Shown here piece after piece: positions 50,839 through 62,564 of a DNA stretch of 64,000 bases (positions within the stretch are counted from its first letter, which is position 1; each line of letters begins with the position of its first letter). The DNA is from Anisakis pegreffii (lineage: Eukaryota > Nematoda > Chromadorea > Rhabditida > Anisakidae), in assembly GCA_035041965.1 (NCBI GenBank), contig JAPYMA010003010.1, positions 1-64,000 on the forward strand, in the 5' to 3' direction. Below the pieces are notes generated by a model. The model was not told the origin of the DNA. It searched no databases and saw nothing but the letters and a program-made list of their open reading frames with translations. A program made the translations under genes and the position numbers.

Positions 50839-53125
50839 ACTTTATCGTGCGAGAATCGTTTCAATCATTTATTTTATGATTTTTTCATACAATCAGTTGC
50901 GAAGTATCATACTAGCAGCTCTTGGTGAGCACACTTCTCTAAGCGCAATTGTTTAAGCATTGTAGCGAACAACTTTGAACATTTTATTGTAGAAATCTGT
51001 CACAAATGATCAATTACGTAAAATAATCTTTATGTTGAGAAGGATTTGGTGGCCTCAAAACGTTTAGCTGGACGACTGATAATGTACAGTTTGCTTTCAT
51101 GATCATTTCTACTGAGCAATTACTTGTATTCTGCATATCCACTGAGCACCGCGTGCATTTTGCAATAATGAAGAGTGGTGCAAAATTGCGAAAAGAAAAC
51201 AAGTACGGACTATAAAGCACCGTATTAGGGGCGAAGTTGCAGATGAATCTTATAATATAATAGAATGTTTGCTGTGGGTTAATTGAGTTAACATAATCCG
51301 GCAATGTTTTCAACGCTAACAATAACAACAACACACAACAACAATAATAATGATCTTCGTCGCATCAACATTATAATAACATCAACACGAAGAAATTTGA
51401 AACCTTCATTTTGACAATAGCATTAAAGAGCAATAAACAAACAACCAGCTGACTGACTCTATGCACAGCAAACAATCCTAAGGCTTGCACGAGACGAGAC
51501 ACATGCAGCATACACATATGGCCATATGGTCTTACTATTACTTCTACTATTTCGATGACTATTACCAGTTTTATACGGATAGCTGCTAGCTAATCGTAAG
51601 TAAATGAAGATGGTGCTTCTATGGTTGTGGCTCCTCCTCTGGTCGGTCAATCGCTCGGTTAATTGCTCTAGACAAAACAAATGTTTTGACTTAAGTTAAG
51701 CTGAGTGCTTAGGCCACTAACTATATTACTTTCTCACTGACAGCCACCACTTAAAATAACTACAACTATAACGGCTTCATTGCCATAACTGAGCGATGAA
51801 ATCTACTGTATAGTTGAAAACAAGCTTAACGGATAATGAATAATAAATGAAGAGTAAACACTATAATGATAGACAAGTAATACCTCATGATTGTTGGCAA
51901 ATATCAGCGAATATGCATACTCTTCATCAGGTTAAGCAAGGAATACAGCTGGGCGATCGCATGTGACCCATAAAGAGACCGTGAACCAATCACAAGGGAA
52001 TTTCGGCTTGTAGGATATCGAAGATCGCGAAAATCTCTGGGATAATATGAGAGATCATCGAATCAGTAATAAAAGATTTCAAATGGATAAAACGTGAGCG
52101 CAGTCACTCAGCAGATGATGATCGCAACAATGATCATTGTAAGTTTTGGTTAGCTTTTACGAGCGATTTTAGGTGTTCAACAATGGCCACGCCATGAAAG
52201 AAGTATCATAATTCATCATCAATCCCGTCCTCTACCAGTGCCTTAAGCCTTCTTTTGCCTCTCGGCTATGGTGGCACTTAAGCTTAGTCCTAAGCTTATT
52301 TAAGCCGTAAACTATTGATCTGAACGGAGCCCAGCGTTCCCGAAATGCCTCACTTGATAGTGAGGAGTAACCGTGTTGGAAAATTCGCCTCTGGAAGCCT
52401 CCAGCGATAAGCAAAGAAGGTGAACATTAAAATGTAGTAATTCGATTGCAAACTCAGAAAATCACGAGCTCTGACATAGCGAAAAAACCCCAAATGGCAA
52501 CTAATGAATTCAAGTCGTTTATGCGCAACTGTAAGCATACGGCTCTAAAATCCTCGTAGAGACATCATGAATGCTAAGTCATCAAAGCCAAAGTAAAATA
52601 AAGCCAGAAGAGTATTCGAGTAAAACTGTCCAATGTTTGATCATTAATTTCAAAAAAAGTGAAACAAACAATCCATTCAGTAGGATGGAGTAACAAAATT
52701 TTCACCTCAAAACGATACAAACCTCAAAAAGATGATATGCACTGTAGAGCAAAAGCTTTAGCCTTTGTATACAATGTGAAGAGCTCGTTCAGAGAATGCT
52801 GAACGTTTCGTTAGATTGTACGAGTTGGTTACAATTTCAACGTCATGAGGGCGACTCGAATTATTTATCATCATAATAGAAGTTGTTTTTTTTTCGGAGT
52901 CTGGTTGGTAGTGTGCTTATGGAAAGGGATAGGTGAACGAAAGCAATCACTCAATCCAGATAGATGACGCAGCAGTGCGCTTAGTGTGTGTTTTGAGTGA
53001 AAACGATGACGATTCATTCATTTGAGGTGTGTGTGTGTGTGTGTGTGTTAGTTCGGAGGTGCTTTTTGTGTTGATATTTTTCGCAAACTTTACATTAAAA
53101 TCACGAAAAACTTCGAAATTAAAAA
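50839..53125. other. No supported gene
   Basis: A 106-codon minus frame at 51,014-51,334 starts in CAA/TAA repeat sequence. A degenerate telomere-like motif cluster lies at 52,238-52,306. Confidence 0.45.
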
Positions 53126-54052
53126 CTATTCGGCAGTCACGCAGTGCAACAACAGCATTATGAAAGCATTTTTCGTTGAAAGGACAAAGTTTTTTTGCTC
53201 GGGTGGGGGAGGAGGGGAGTGCCGCTGCAATGCTGCTGCTGCTCTCATTTGTGAATGCCGTTCGGATGGATATTCCACAGAATAGCATTTGAAGGTTGCA
53301 AACGATTGTGTTTCCATTGAAATTGTTTGCACTGAACGCAAACAAACTTATACACCACAAATGATTACAATTGAAGATACAATAATAATCCAAGAATTTG
53401 GAGAAATATCTGAACTTTCATTTCAACATATCACGTAAACCTATAGAGAATTATCTGCTGGCGGATTAACAGCCGCGAATCTTCAGTATCAATTATGAGT
53501 ATCAAGAACAGAAAAGAGTCCATTCATCCGAGTGCAATGCATGAATCCAAAAACATTTCCAAAAAGAATTACACGAAGAATTTTTTTGAGAACCGACGTG
53601 GACTTCCTTTTTTTCCGTAGTTTTTCATTCTCCTTATGGGATGATTGTTGACTGATGAAACTTTGGAGTAGACCATTGATTGGAACCAAAAAACGTTCAT
53701 GAAAATGATCATTATCGAGTCTGTCACCGTGACATGCGTATTATCAAGCCACTGTGATGCTCAAAAGAATTTATGCATGCCTCTCTGATCATCTGTGCCG
53801 ATTGTATTGTAGAGTGAGGTGGGTGACACGGCTCTGAGCCACCAGTTACGTCAGTCAGTTCGCAAATATTCACAAACGCTTTAATGCGGCTTTTAACAAA
53901 TGTTTGACGAGAAGCGAGCAGCCTGGATCGAACGAACTAGCAGCACCTGGCGACGAGGATATGTTGCGAATGCTCCGCTTACTTTGGCTCGCAGGCAACT
54001 GAGTAATCAAAAAGTGCGACCAATTGTGTTTGGTATTTTCACAGATGCGCAT
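53126..54052 (-). CDS. Predicted two-exon small protein
   Basis: Exon 1 (54,052-53,983) starts at ATG, encodes 23 residues and ends CAA A|GTAAGC in phase 1. Exon 2 (53,331-53,126) follows TTTGCGTTCAG and fits phase 1. It encodes about 67 residues, including a small alanine run (from GCA repeats), a five-proline run (SPPPPPEQKNF) and a hydrophobic tail (FIMLLLHCVTAE). The product is about 91 residues. No domain is recognised. Between the exons, a frame at 53,489-53,740 on the same strand is also coding-like, with a basic KLRKKRKS stretch and a possible donor, so the true model may differ. The plus strand over exon 1 is also open (53,900-54,103), which lowers confidence. Confidence 0.22.
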
Positions 54053-55190
54053 TTTTTCATGGAGATTTTTTTTTTGGTAGTAATAGATTGTTTTAGTTGG
54101 TAGAATTGCATAGTTTTTGTCAAATTTTCAAAGCGATCAATGAGTTGATACTAATTTTATCTTATTGATGCTATTGTATCATCCGATCGAGTCGTTTCTG
54201 AGATTATCAAACACCACAGATAAGCGAATTGACAATTGCACTCAATTCATGAAGTTTTGAGCAGTCATAAAATAGTGCTCGCTGATTTTAGTCGATTTTT
54301 TCAAATTTCTTCGCTGCCACAGACGACTTATAAACTGAAAGAACGCAAGTTTTTGTAGCTGCATAGTTGGTGAGATTATAAAATTTCTCAGATTTATCAC
54401 ATGCTCATCAGGCATGTCAATGATTCAATTGACCATAAGCTTTTGTGAATAAAGGCTAATCATATAATCTAAATAGAGTTGATAAAGGTTGGATATAGAG
54501 ATTGAAGGGATAAACTTGTGATAGAAACGATGAAACGTGTGCCGTCCAACTATCAAGACTACAACGTGCTTACTCATTCACAGCGCATAAAATAGAAAAG
54601 TATGCTGAAATATCGAAGAACGACTATACAAGTCTCTATACAGTGAAACTAAGTAAATCTTTAAAATAAATAGAAGAATCTTTTGATAAATCACCACCGT
54701 ACGTACACATATCTATTCCATTATGCGAACGAAGGTTGTTGCATCGATAAAAATCGAAAACATGATAGTAAAAATATGCTTAGCGATGCGGCATATTTGA
54801 ACAGTTTTAAGCAATCGCTCAGTCCTCATCACCATCGTTGTGTTTCTTAGTCTTCTCATTCATTCACGTTCATCAACCTAAACAAACAATAATATCTGAT
54901 TTCATCAAATCAATTTAACAACGCCATAAAATAAGCAGCAGCAGCAGCACCAACAGCAGCAATCATAGGTCCAAAATTATCATTTCTTCTGAACAATTCC
55001 AGGATTATAACCGCTAGATTGAATTAAGACATGTGAAAAGGATTCTGAGACTGTTTATTTCTTGCGCAGATCAAGTGTATCGTATTGATCAATCAACAGA
55101 AAATACACCTTGAATAAAGCGTACACGTTTGTGGCTTCATCATTGTTTTCTTACCCCAATATTAATTTTTTACCTTTCGTTAATAACTGA

Positions 55191-55376
55191 GGATCAGTGA
55201 AAGGTAATTGTTCTGATGGAAACGATATTCAGTTAGATAGCGGTCTTTTTCTCTATCAAGCCGGCAAATTTTAGCACAATGGCGATTTGTCCGCGGTGAA
55301 TATGTAGTGTGGGAGAGTTCCGCTAGGAAGTTCGCCGCGGTCACACGAATAATTTTCTCGGAATTTCATTCACTTT
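55191..55376 (-). CDS. GC-richer coding-like stretch
   Basis: A 61-codon stop-free frame on the minus strand lies in DNA that is GC-richer than its surroundings and carries two CCGCGG sites 54 bp apart. The translation is well balanced with many charged residues (CRLDREKDRYLTEYRF) and no low-complexity part. It has no ATG and would need flanking exons. The alternative is a fragment of a mobile element or another kind of conserved element. No family is recognised. Confidence 0.18.
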
Positions 55377-55790
55377 CAGAATCCTAACGAAAAATTTCCA
55401 CAAAAACATCAAAAAGTGAAACAAGCCATCTTGTGAACTTATTTGCAGTCAAATGGATGATCGTTTTTGCTCCATTTTCATATAAACAATAAAGCGATTC
55501 GAAAAAAAAACAACAACAACGTTTTGGCATTATCATTCACATGCAAAAGCCAATAAATGCGAATAAATTATTGGGAATGCTGTGTGGTGTCGGTCGGTTC
55601 GTTGCCTTATGTAAAATACAAAATTAATGTTCATCGTGAATCCACCATCCATCAATTCAGTCAGCAACACTCATAAATGTCCAAATGTTCATCATTTTTT
55701 TCCATTCTCAACTTTGCTCGTTCCTCGTTTCATTCGCGGCTCGATTAACCATCGTGATTTCTATTGTATACATATACTTAATACATATAC

Positions 55791-55798
<8 letters not shown>

Positions 55799-55874
<76 letters not shown>
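55799..55874. repeat. AT dinucleotide tract, about 76 nt
   Basis: Uninterrupted AT run, flanked by interrupted ACATAT and ATGTATGT sequence (55,785-55,882). Open frames crossing it are artefacts. Confidence 0.95.
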
Positions 55875-55882
<8 letters not shown>

Positions 55883-58800
55883 AAAAAATGTCACAGCTGT
55901 GAATTTGTAAACAATTTGAATAATGTGCGGTGATCGAACGAGCAAATTTTAACAACAAAAAGTTGGGAGCTAAGCAAAGTGAAAAAATAACAAACAATTC
56001 GATACGGAGCATTTTGTTGAATAGAGCGATAGACAACTGTAAAGCTTACTCAGCGAGTAGCCATTCTGAACAGTTTCACCAGTTTTTGCTCGATGTATTT
56101 ATGAAAATGCTTTTTCAAACGCTTTAATTCACTCAAACAACAATACAACATATAGTGTTTTGATTCGAAATTTCAGTCGTTGATAAGACATCTCCGAACA
56201 TGCTAATATCTTGTTTTCACTTTTTGTGGCTGCAAATATTTCATATTTGATTGAATTATGTGGAAAAAACAATGCTCTGTTGCTGCTGCTGTTGGTAACG
56301 AATCGTTATGGTGACTTGATCGCTGGTTATTTATTTATCATAGCTATAAAACAGGATTCGGAAATCAAAGATGTGAAGCAAGAATATACTTCATAATCGG
56401 GAGGCTAATAATGAGTGCTTAGTGCAGCAATATCCAATGTTAAGCACTGATCTTCCTGAAGCATTCGGGCCCAGGACTCGGACAGTTAGGTGTTAACCTT
56501 AGCATGAGGTGTTGTCCTGGATCAAACCTCACAATCAGTACAATTTAAACATCCAAGTATTGTGGGCGAAAGATTTCAATTAATCGAGAAATAAAACAGC
56601 CTTGAACTTTTGGAATCAACGGGTTTCTTGAAATGTTGATTATTCCCCGAGCAGTTATTATAAGCGTGACATATTTGTTCATAAATATAACAGTTGCAGT
56701 TTATTGGAAGTGCGTTTGATTGTTTGTGTTACTTTAAGACGACTTTCTAAGGTTTCGTTCTCACACCATCGTCAGTCGTGACTGGATTACGCCGTTAGTC
56801 ACAAGGCCAACAGTCGAAAGCAACTGAACATAAGCCTTATGCGGCTGAACATAATCCAAATTCAATATCAGCAATCGCGGTAAGCACTAAGCAGGAGGCT
56901 CGCAAGCCGTTACAACGAGCCTAGGCTTAAGAGCGCTTCTTTCGCTTGGCGCTCGCTCATTAAGAAGGATCTCCAACTAATCCACCCCATAAGCTTGCCT
57001 GGTCACAAACCACCACTACCATATCCTTTCAAATTTGATTCACTTCTACTACTATTCTACTGCAAACATACTCACTCACATATGCAAATCTTGTTCCCTC
57101 ACATAGCGTTAATTCGTAAACTTTTCATTGAATATTACCACATTATGCTGTCATAATGATAAAGAATTCACCAAATAACTTCAGTGAATGCAAATCGCGA
57201 ATATTGAGTGAAGCAGCTATGAAGTACTCTGGAAAGCCACTAATGGCAAGGGACTGAAAAGAAGGAACGGGAAACGGGAATGGACTTGAATCTTTCAGTT
57301 CTCAAATGACAAGACAGTCCTATGAGTGATTAGAGCTGATTATCAACAGTGCCATCGTCACACTGTTGATATCGTCACTATTTGAACTAACGAAAGCAGA
57401 TCTTTTGTGGCAGCAATTACAGCAATTGTTCGAGGAGTGCTACTATCAATACAACTGATGGATGAATTCAAAAGGTTGGTACTTTAACAAACGTTACTAA
57501 TAATCCCAACGTAAAATTCGATCTTACATCAAAAATGCAATTAAAATCCTTCGCAAACACTCAGAACCATCGCTCTGCAATGGTCATCCAGCAAAAAAAC
57601 CGAGTGGAAAGCCTTGAAGACTGTTCGATGCAAAGAAAAACTATCAAATAAATGCAATCGTCTTTTTCTCGAACTATAAATAAACGACAAAAAATACAGT
57701 AGGTGCCATCTAGAAGAAAAGATTGTCAAAATTTTGTGTCAAACGTAGCATTGCATTTGTCAATGAACAAGAATTTCACCAAAAAAAAATCATTTCACTT
57801 ACAAAATTGCGATAATTGAAATTGTCTAGTTTCTTTACTACAATTGAAAAGAAACACAACATGTGGTGATGATGCTCGATGATTTGAACAAAAAAAAAAC
57901 GTTTTTCAAAAATTATTACTATGAAAAAAAGCAGAATAAGGACCACCACACAAATAGTTTCTTTTGACTTTTTCTTTTGCACGGATCGGTCATCGGCACT
58001 ATTCATGCTCAGAATGCGAATGCGAAAACTGAAAATTTATTTTGCTGTTGAAATGACGAACAACTATCGACGTTCTTCTTCTCATTACCATTACTGTTGC
58101 GAATTATGAATGCTTGTGTTATTGTTGTTATCATTTACAATCGTACGCAAAATTCTCGCCAGCAAACCAATCCTCAAAAGAAAAAATGAATAAGCGCTGA
58201 AATAATAGCTTGTCGTGCTCTCCTAAAAATCAAGCGTTTCTCATTTGATGATAATAGTAACCAAAAAAATTTTGCTCATTTGTGCATATTGCAGTGCCAC
58301 ACAAATGATAATTGTATTTTACTAGTGAACCATTATTCCATCATTCATAGTAATACTTCTTCTCAGTTGAACGTTTCCAATGAATTGCTTGCTCCTTGTG
58401 CACCATCCCATCCCGTGTACAATACACGATGACCTATATTTGAATAATTTTCTCGCTATCAAAACTTAGCACAACAACAACAGCAGCAGCAGCAACATTC
58501 ATCCGTTGTCAATACGCACTGAACAGTCATCACGAACATTTTAGCATCTCTTCAAAACACTGAATACAATAACAACGAGAATGTTACATTCATTTGTTTC
58601 TTTTTTTGATTGAAAATTGCACAAGATCTCTCCACAATGCGTGATTGCAATGATTGAATATTGTCAAAAATACCATTCGAAAGCATTCAAAACGATCGAA
58701 AAAGCAACATTGCTGCATTTTACTACGTTATTAAACTACGTTACGAATTTGAAATATTTCAATTTTTTTTTTGAAAAATCAGTCTTAAAGTTCTAACAGA

Positions 58801-59338
58801 CGAGCGATTTTTGAGCCCAACAATTCTAAGAAGCACTCAGAATACACGGTAGCAGGAAAACTTGCATGATTGAGTCATAGATATAATGAAGGTGTTCATT
58901 TGTGCAGAATTGGAAATAAGTGATCAAAAATTACATCAAATGATCTCCAAATGTCTTTAGAAATGGGATGGTGAGCACATGAAGTGAAAAAAAATCCGTT
59001 TTCAAGCATGAGATTAATCAATTCGTATAGTCTGAACAAAAAATTCAATGAAATTTACAGCACCAATAACAAATGAACAAACACCTCATCAGATGCTCCC
59101 TGAGCATAACTGACTGACATTAAGGAATCGAACCTCGATTCAGTATCAGTTTGTTAATGTAAAATGCGCTTAGAAGTGCATGCACCAGAAATTAGAGCGA
59201 CGAACAGAATTCATCGCTCCATTTATGTTGAAGACATCGATGATGAGCTTGTCTCAAGCTGTAAGTGCTAATCATACTGTAAAATTGTTGTTGACTGTGA
59301 ATAGAAGGAATGCTTTAATTATGACTTATTCAATGAAA
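55883..59338. other. No supported gene
   Basis: Short frames of up to 76 codons, mostly AT-driven. Degenerate telomere-like words lie at 56,828-56,935. Confidence 0.5.
56471..56520. repeat. Short inverted repeat in a GC-richer patch
   Basis: CCAGGAC and GTCCTGG are 36 bp apart, with the small palindrome GGTGTTAACC between them. It may be the edge of an old mobile element; nothing more can be shown. Confidence 0.4.
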
Positions 59339-60760
59339 TTTATTATTATGTTTTAGTACATCGTTATCAGTGCCATCATACAAATCAACTTCGATACAGA
59401 TTCTCAATTTTGCAAAAGCGACACACGTCGGTCGTCACTGCAGATGAACCTAGCAAAATCATGGTGGGTCGACTCGCTTATCTTCGCATGGAATCTGAAA
59501 AAGAACTTCTTGATTAGCACTTCCACTCAATTTGATTTATTTGCTCGAACTCCTGAATGAACAATAGGCTTAATATGACTCGCTCAATTAAACGATCATT
59601 CGTTATGAATGAAAACTTAATGAGCAAACAGGATCGGCTATTTGGGCGTTGTTTGCGTTCACATGTGTACGTTTGGAATGTTCAATGTAGTGCAACTGAA
59701 ATTTATCCTACTAGGTAGTGAAATTAAAATTTCTGACTATAAAACTTTTCATATTATGTGAATCTCTGAGGCGTTGCAAAGTTCAATCAATCTTGCTGTC
59801 AGCAAATGCTGCACATTGTTTTGAAGCCTCATAGAAGAAAGACACCCGAACTCACTGTAATGCTTCACATCACTGACATTCGGTTGCTGACAGCAACACA
59901 CTCTGTTTAAAATTTAAGCAATTGGCTTCAAATAACTGATGAATTAGACCAAAGGTAATCTTTTGAAGTCGATTGAAGTTAAAATTTTTACAGTAACCGT
60001 CAATGAAACGATTCTATGATCAAAAAAAAGAACACAGCAACCTTGGCTGAACAGTTGCTCATAGCCTTGAAGATGATCGATTGCTTTGTTCCACACGTCT
60101 GCACTGTAGGCGAAGAAATATCGTGGGTCTCTCAATGCCTTCGCAAACACTGAAATATCTCTAAGATTAGCTGGAATTGTAGATTATTTTCGATTGACTC
60201 TAAATTGATTGGACACCTCATGGTAGTGCTTTAAAGACTCGTGTACCCTGATGAATGGCTCATGGATGAGGAGGTTTCCGTAAGACTTTTGGTATTTTTG
60301 CTAATTTCACCCCATACTTTCCATAGTAACTGTTCGCTCAACCTGTTACATGAACAGATGGTCTCGAAAATCTTATCCTAAGGCATCTTCTAAAAAATTG
60401 CGACGAGTTGCGAGAACTCTTTAAAATGTTCAAATCTGCATGATCCGCACCATTATCAATAGCTCTGTCTCCTGGAGAGCTTGTGAATGTTTTGTCATGA
60501 TGCACTGCTGTTGAATGCAACATCGAATGACGTTTGAAATCGGCAAACAGGAGAATTAAAATAACAAGAAATGAAAAACGCAAAATGAAACTCCGCAAAG
60601 TTAATGGTAGCAATGACAACAGCAACGTACTTGAGCATCCGATTCCGGATTTGCACATGCTTCGGAAATGATTCGTACCGAGCAGCGACGCATTAACGAG
60701 AGCAATTGACACAACGAATAGCGATGCAATAACGGTGGTTGAGCTGTACGAACGAACCAT
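59339..60760 (-). CDS. Small secreted cysteine-containing protein, three exons (predicted)
   Basis: Best gene model in the window. Exon 1 (60,760-60,631) starts at ATG and encodes a clear signal peptide, hydrophobic to about residue 24 with a VNA cleavage motif, then a short segment with Cys36 and Cys42 (C-x5-C). It ends CAA|GTACGT in phase 1. Exon 2 (60,149-60,042) follows a TTTCAG acceptor, needs exactly two bases to complete the codon, and encodes 35 residues rich in aromatic and charged residues, including ALRDPRYFFAYSADVWNK. It ends AAG|GTTGCT, again phase 1. Exon 3 (59,494-59,478) follows CTTTTTCAG and stops after five residues. AATAAA lies at 59,344-59,339. The product is about 84 residues. 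An extracellular peptide or hormone-like role is inference from size and signal peptide; I do not recognise the family. Exon 2 could instead read through to a stop at 59,944. Confidence 0.45.
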
Positions 60761-61163
60761 ACGTATGAGTTAATCTAAAGTTGAATTCCGGATTCACCTT
60801 TCCATCCAGATTCGCCTTACAATTAGGATGCGATCAAATGCGATCGGCAAAATGTTCGTCGTCACACAAAACAAACAAGAAGGAATCTTCACTCCGAAGT
60901 TTCACCTATACTTCGTTGCTGACCGATGAAACTGTTCGAAGTTGAACGCCTAGCAATTCCTATGTACAAAGAAAATTTCCTGACAGCAATACGCAATGAT
61001 CTCGTATGATACGATACGATCAACATTCACAACGTAAAAGAACGTAAGTGTGTCACAAAATGCTGACAAGCTTCCGAGGACGCAACGTAGCTGGTTGACA
61101 ATAAACAATAATAGTGCTGATCGCATCTGATTAATTCAATCGAAATGTCGTCTGATTCTCTTA

Positions 61164-61370
61164 ATGAATTTCTTTGGCTTTAACGAATCCAATTTAACGA
61201 ATCCACTTTGCTATAATTGCGTTGCCAGAACGATTCCTTGTGAAGTGCATTCAAGAGCGTTCGCACCACACCAAAGCCGTATTCGTCAATGGTCGATAAA
61301 CATCGGAGTATGCCGAGAAAATACATCCGATTCATTATCTATGAGATCGCTGAATCTTAACTGTTTGTGA
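61164..61370 (+). CDS. Unrecognised 68-residue ORF
   Basis: An ATG-initiated frame of 68 codons lies upstream of, and divergent from, the secreted-peptide gene on the minus strand, with about 400 bp between the two starts. It has six cysteines, including CYNCV and IPC in its first third, but no hydrophobic leader, so export is not suggested. Composition is balanced and includes one Trp. No splice sites or family were recognised. The 60.8-61.16 kb gap would have to hold both promoters; I see no recognisable promoter element there. Confidence 0.2.
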   Translation: MNFFGFNESNLTNPLCYNCVARTIPCEVHSRAFAPHQSRIRQWSINIGVCRENTSDSLSMRSLNLNCL

Positions 61371-62082
61371 ATTTAACGCTCAAATTGCTCCAAACAATGC
61401 TGTGAGTAATGCTCGAAGATTCTTTCGAACAATGCATTATCGCTTCAGCTAATAGTTTCTTTTTGGCACATACAGTATACATTTCACATCATACATGCAA
61501 ACTTTAAATTTCCCAATTAAAAATCACCATGAATGTCAATAAACGAACGGAATTCTTTTCACAAGTTGATTTTATCAATTAACGCATTACACTGCATGAC
61601 TACACAATGCAATTATAATTCAGCAAAATTTAATTAGTTAATTCCCATCATTAGTTAAACTATTGTATGAGTGCTGCATTCTCGTCACTGATGTCATTCC
61701 AAATAACAACCGTATGCCTAGAAGATACTCACTCAGATTTTAGTCATAGTTCGGATATATTTGACTGGATTTTATCAGAAGTTCAACGGAAATCATAAAT
61801 CTTACTCATAAGGCCTAAACTTACCAGCATAGTAAGTACTATTCTGGAAGCAAAATAATTCTGCTACCTAGGTGTTACAACTGGAGAAGTTTCTAAACCA
61901 GGAATTTTGAAAATCATGCAGAAAAACCAATAGAAATGGGAAAATTTTGGCATGTTTCTGCTGAGTTCAGCTTCAAGCATGAATATAGAAACTTGAAGTA
62001 ACCTTAAAGCTTAAGGAATCACATGGATCATGGAAGTTTGAAAAGAGTGAACTCGTTGAAATCACACATTATTCAAAAAATG

Positions 62083-62379
62083 TCAACGAAGAATTGAAAC
62101 TGATTCTGGACGATTTCCGAAAAAAAAAACAAAAACTTCTTCCGCAAAGCGATTGTCTGAAATGAACTCAACGATCTTCTCGAAATGCTCACACACCACT
62201 GACACCATGCGTTCGTTCAACGAAACAAAACAACCACACAAAAAAGCTAAAGCTGTTAAAGAATTTGACGGATTAATTCTTAATACAAAGAATTCACAAC
62301 GAATTAATTGAAAGAATTCACGATGAAATGAATTCAAAGAATCCAGTTGAAATTCTGTATTTGCCTCAACTGTCACGAA
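62083..62379 (-). CDS. Candidate terminal exon, 98 codons
   Basis: The frame begins after a TGTGTTCAG acceptor in phase 0 and runs to TGA at 62,083. The sequence is rich in Phe and Glu, with a hydrophobic centre (LTALAFLCGCFVSL) followed by an amphipathic charged helix-like part (NERMVSVVCEHFEKIVEF). No ATG occurs before the centre, so it would be an internal or last exon, or a shorter protein starting at that Met. Repeated GAATTC-containing words lie in its first half. The opposite strand carries an overlapping ATG-initiated frame (62,328-62,564, 78 codons) that also looks plausible, so coding strand is uncertain. No family is recognised. Confidence 0.22.
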   Translation of the reverse strand, partial: FVTVEANTEFQLDSLNSFHREFFQLIRCEFFVLRINPSNSLTALAFLCGCFVSLNERMVSVVCEHFEKIVEFISDNRFAEEVFVFFFGNRPESVSILR

Positions 62380-62564
62380 CTGAACACATCACGATTAGAT
62401 TCACCAGATTCAAGAGCGTCAATCATCTCCTTTTATTCGCTCATCACATGCTCAACTACACACCAGACGATCACGGCGATCATAAGTTGAGAAATACTTC
62501 GAAAATCAGCATCTTTCAACGAAACTGTTTTTTGAGTAATGAACTGCTGAACAGCATCCATTAA

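Noticed and set aside
53900..54040. tRNA-like A and B box words on the minus strand, and a 67-codon plus-strand frame
   Set aside because: Box spacing is too wide and stems do not pair. The plus-strand frame competes with the minus-strand exon and has no splice support.
55627..56036. Open frames of 85-91 codons across the second AT tract
   Set aside because: Same cause: simple repeat without stops.
59124..59134. Perfect B-box word GGTTCGATTCC on the minus strand
   Set aside because: No A box at the right distance and no cloverleaf; it lies in a small palindrome.
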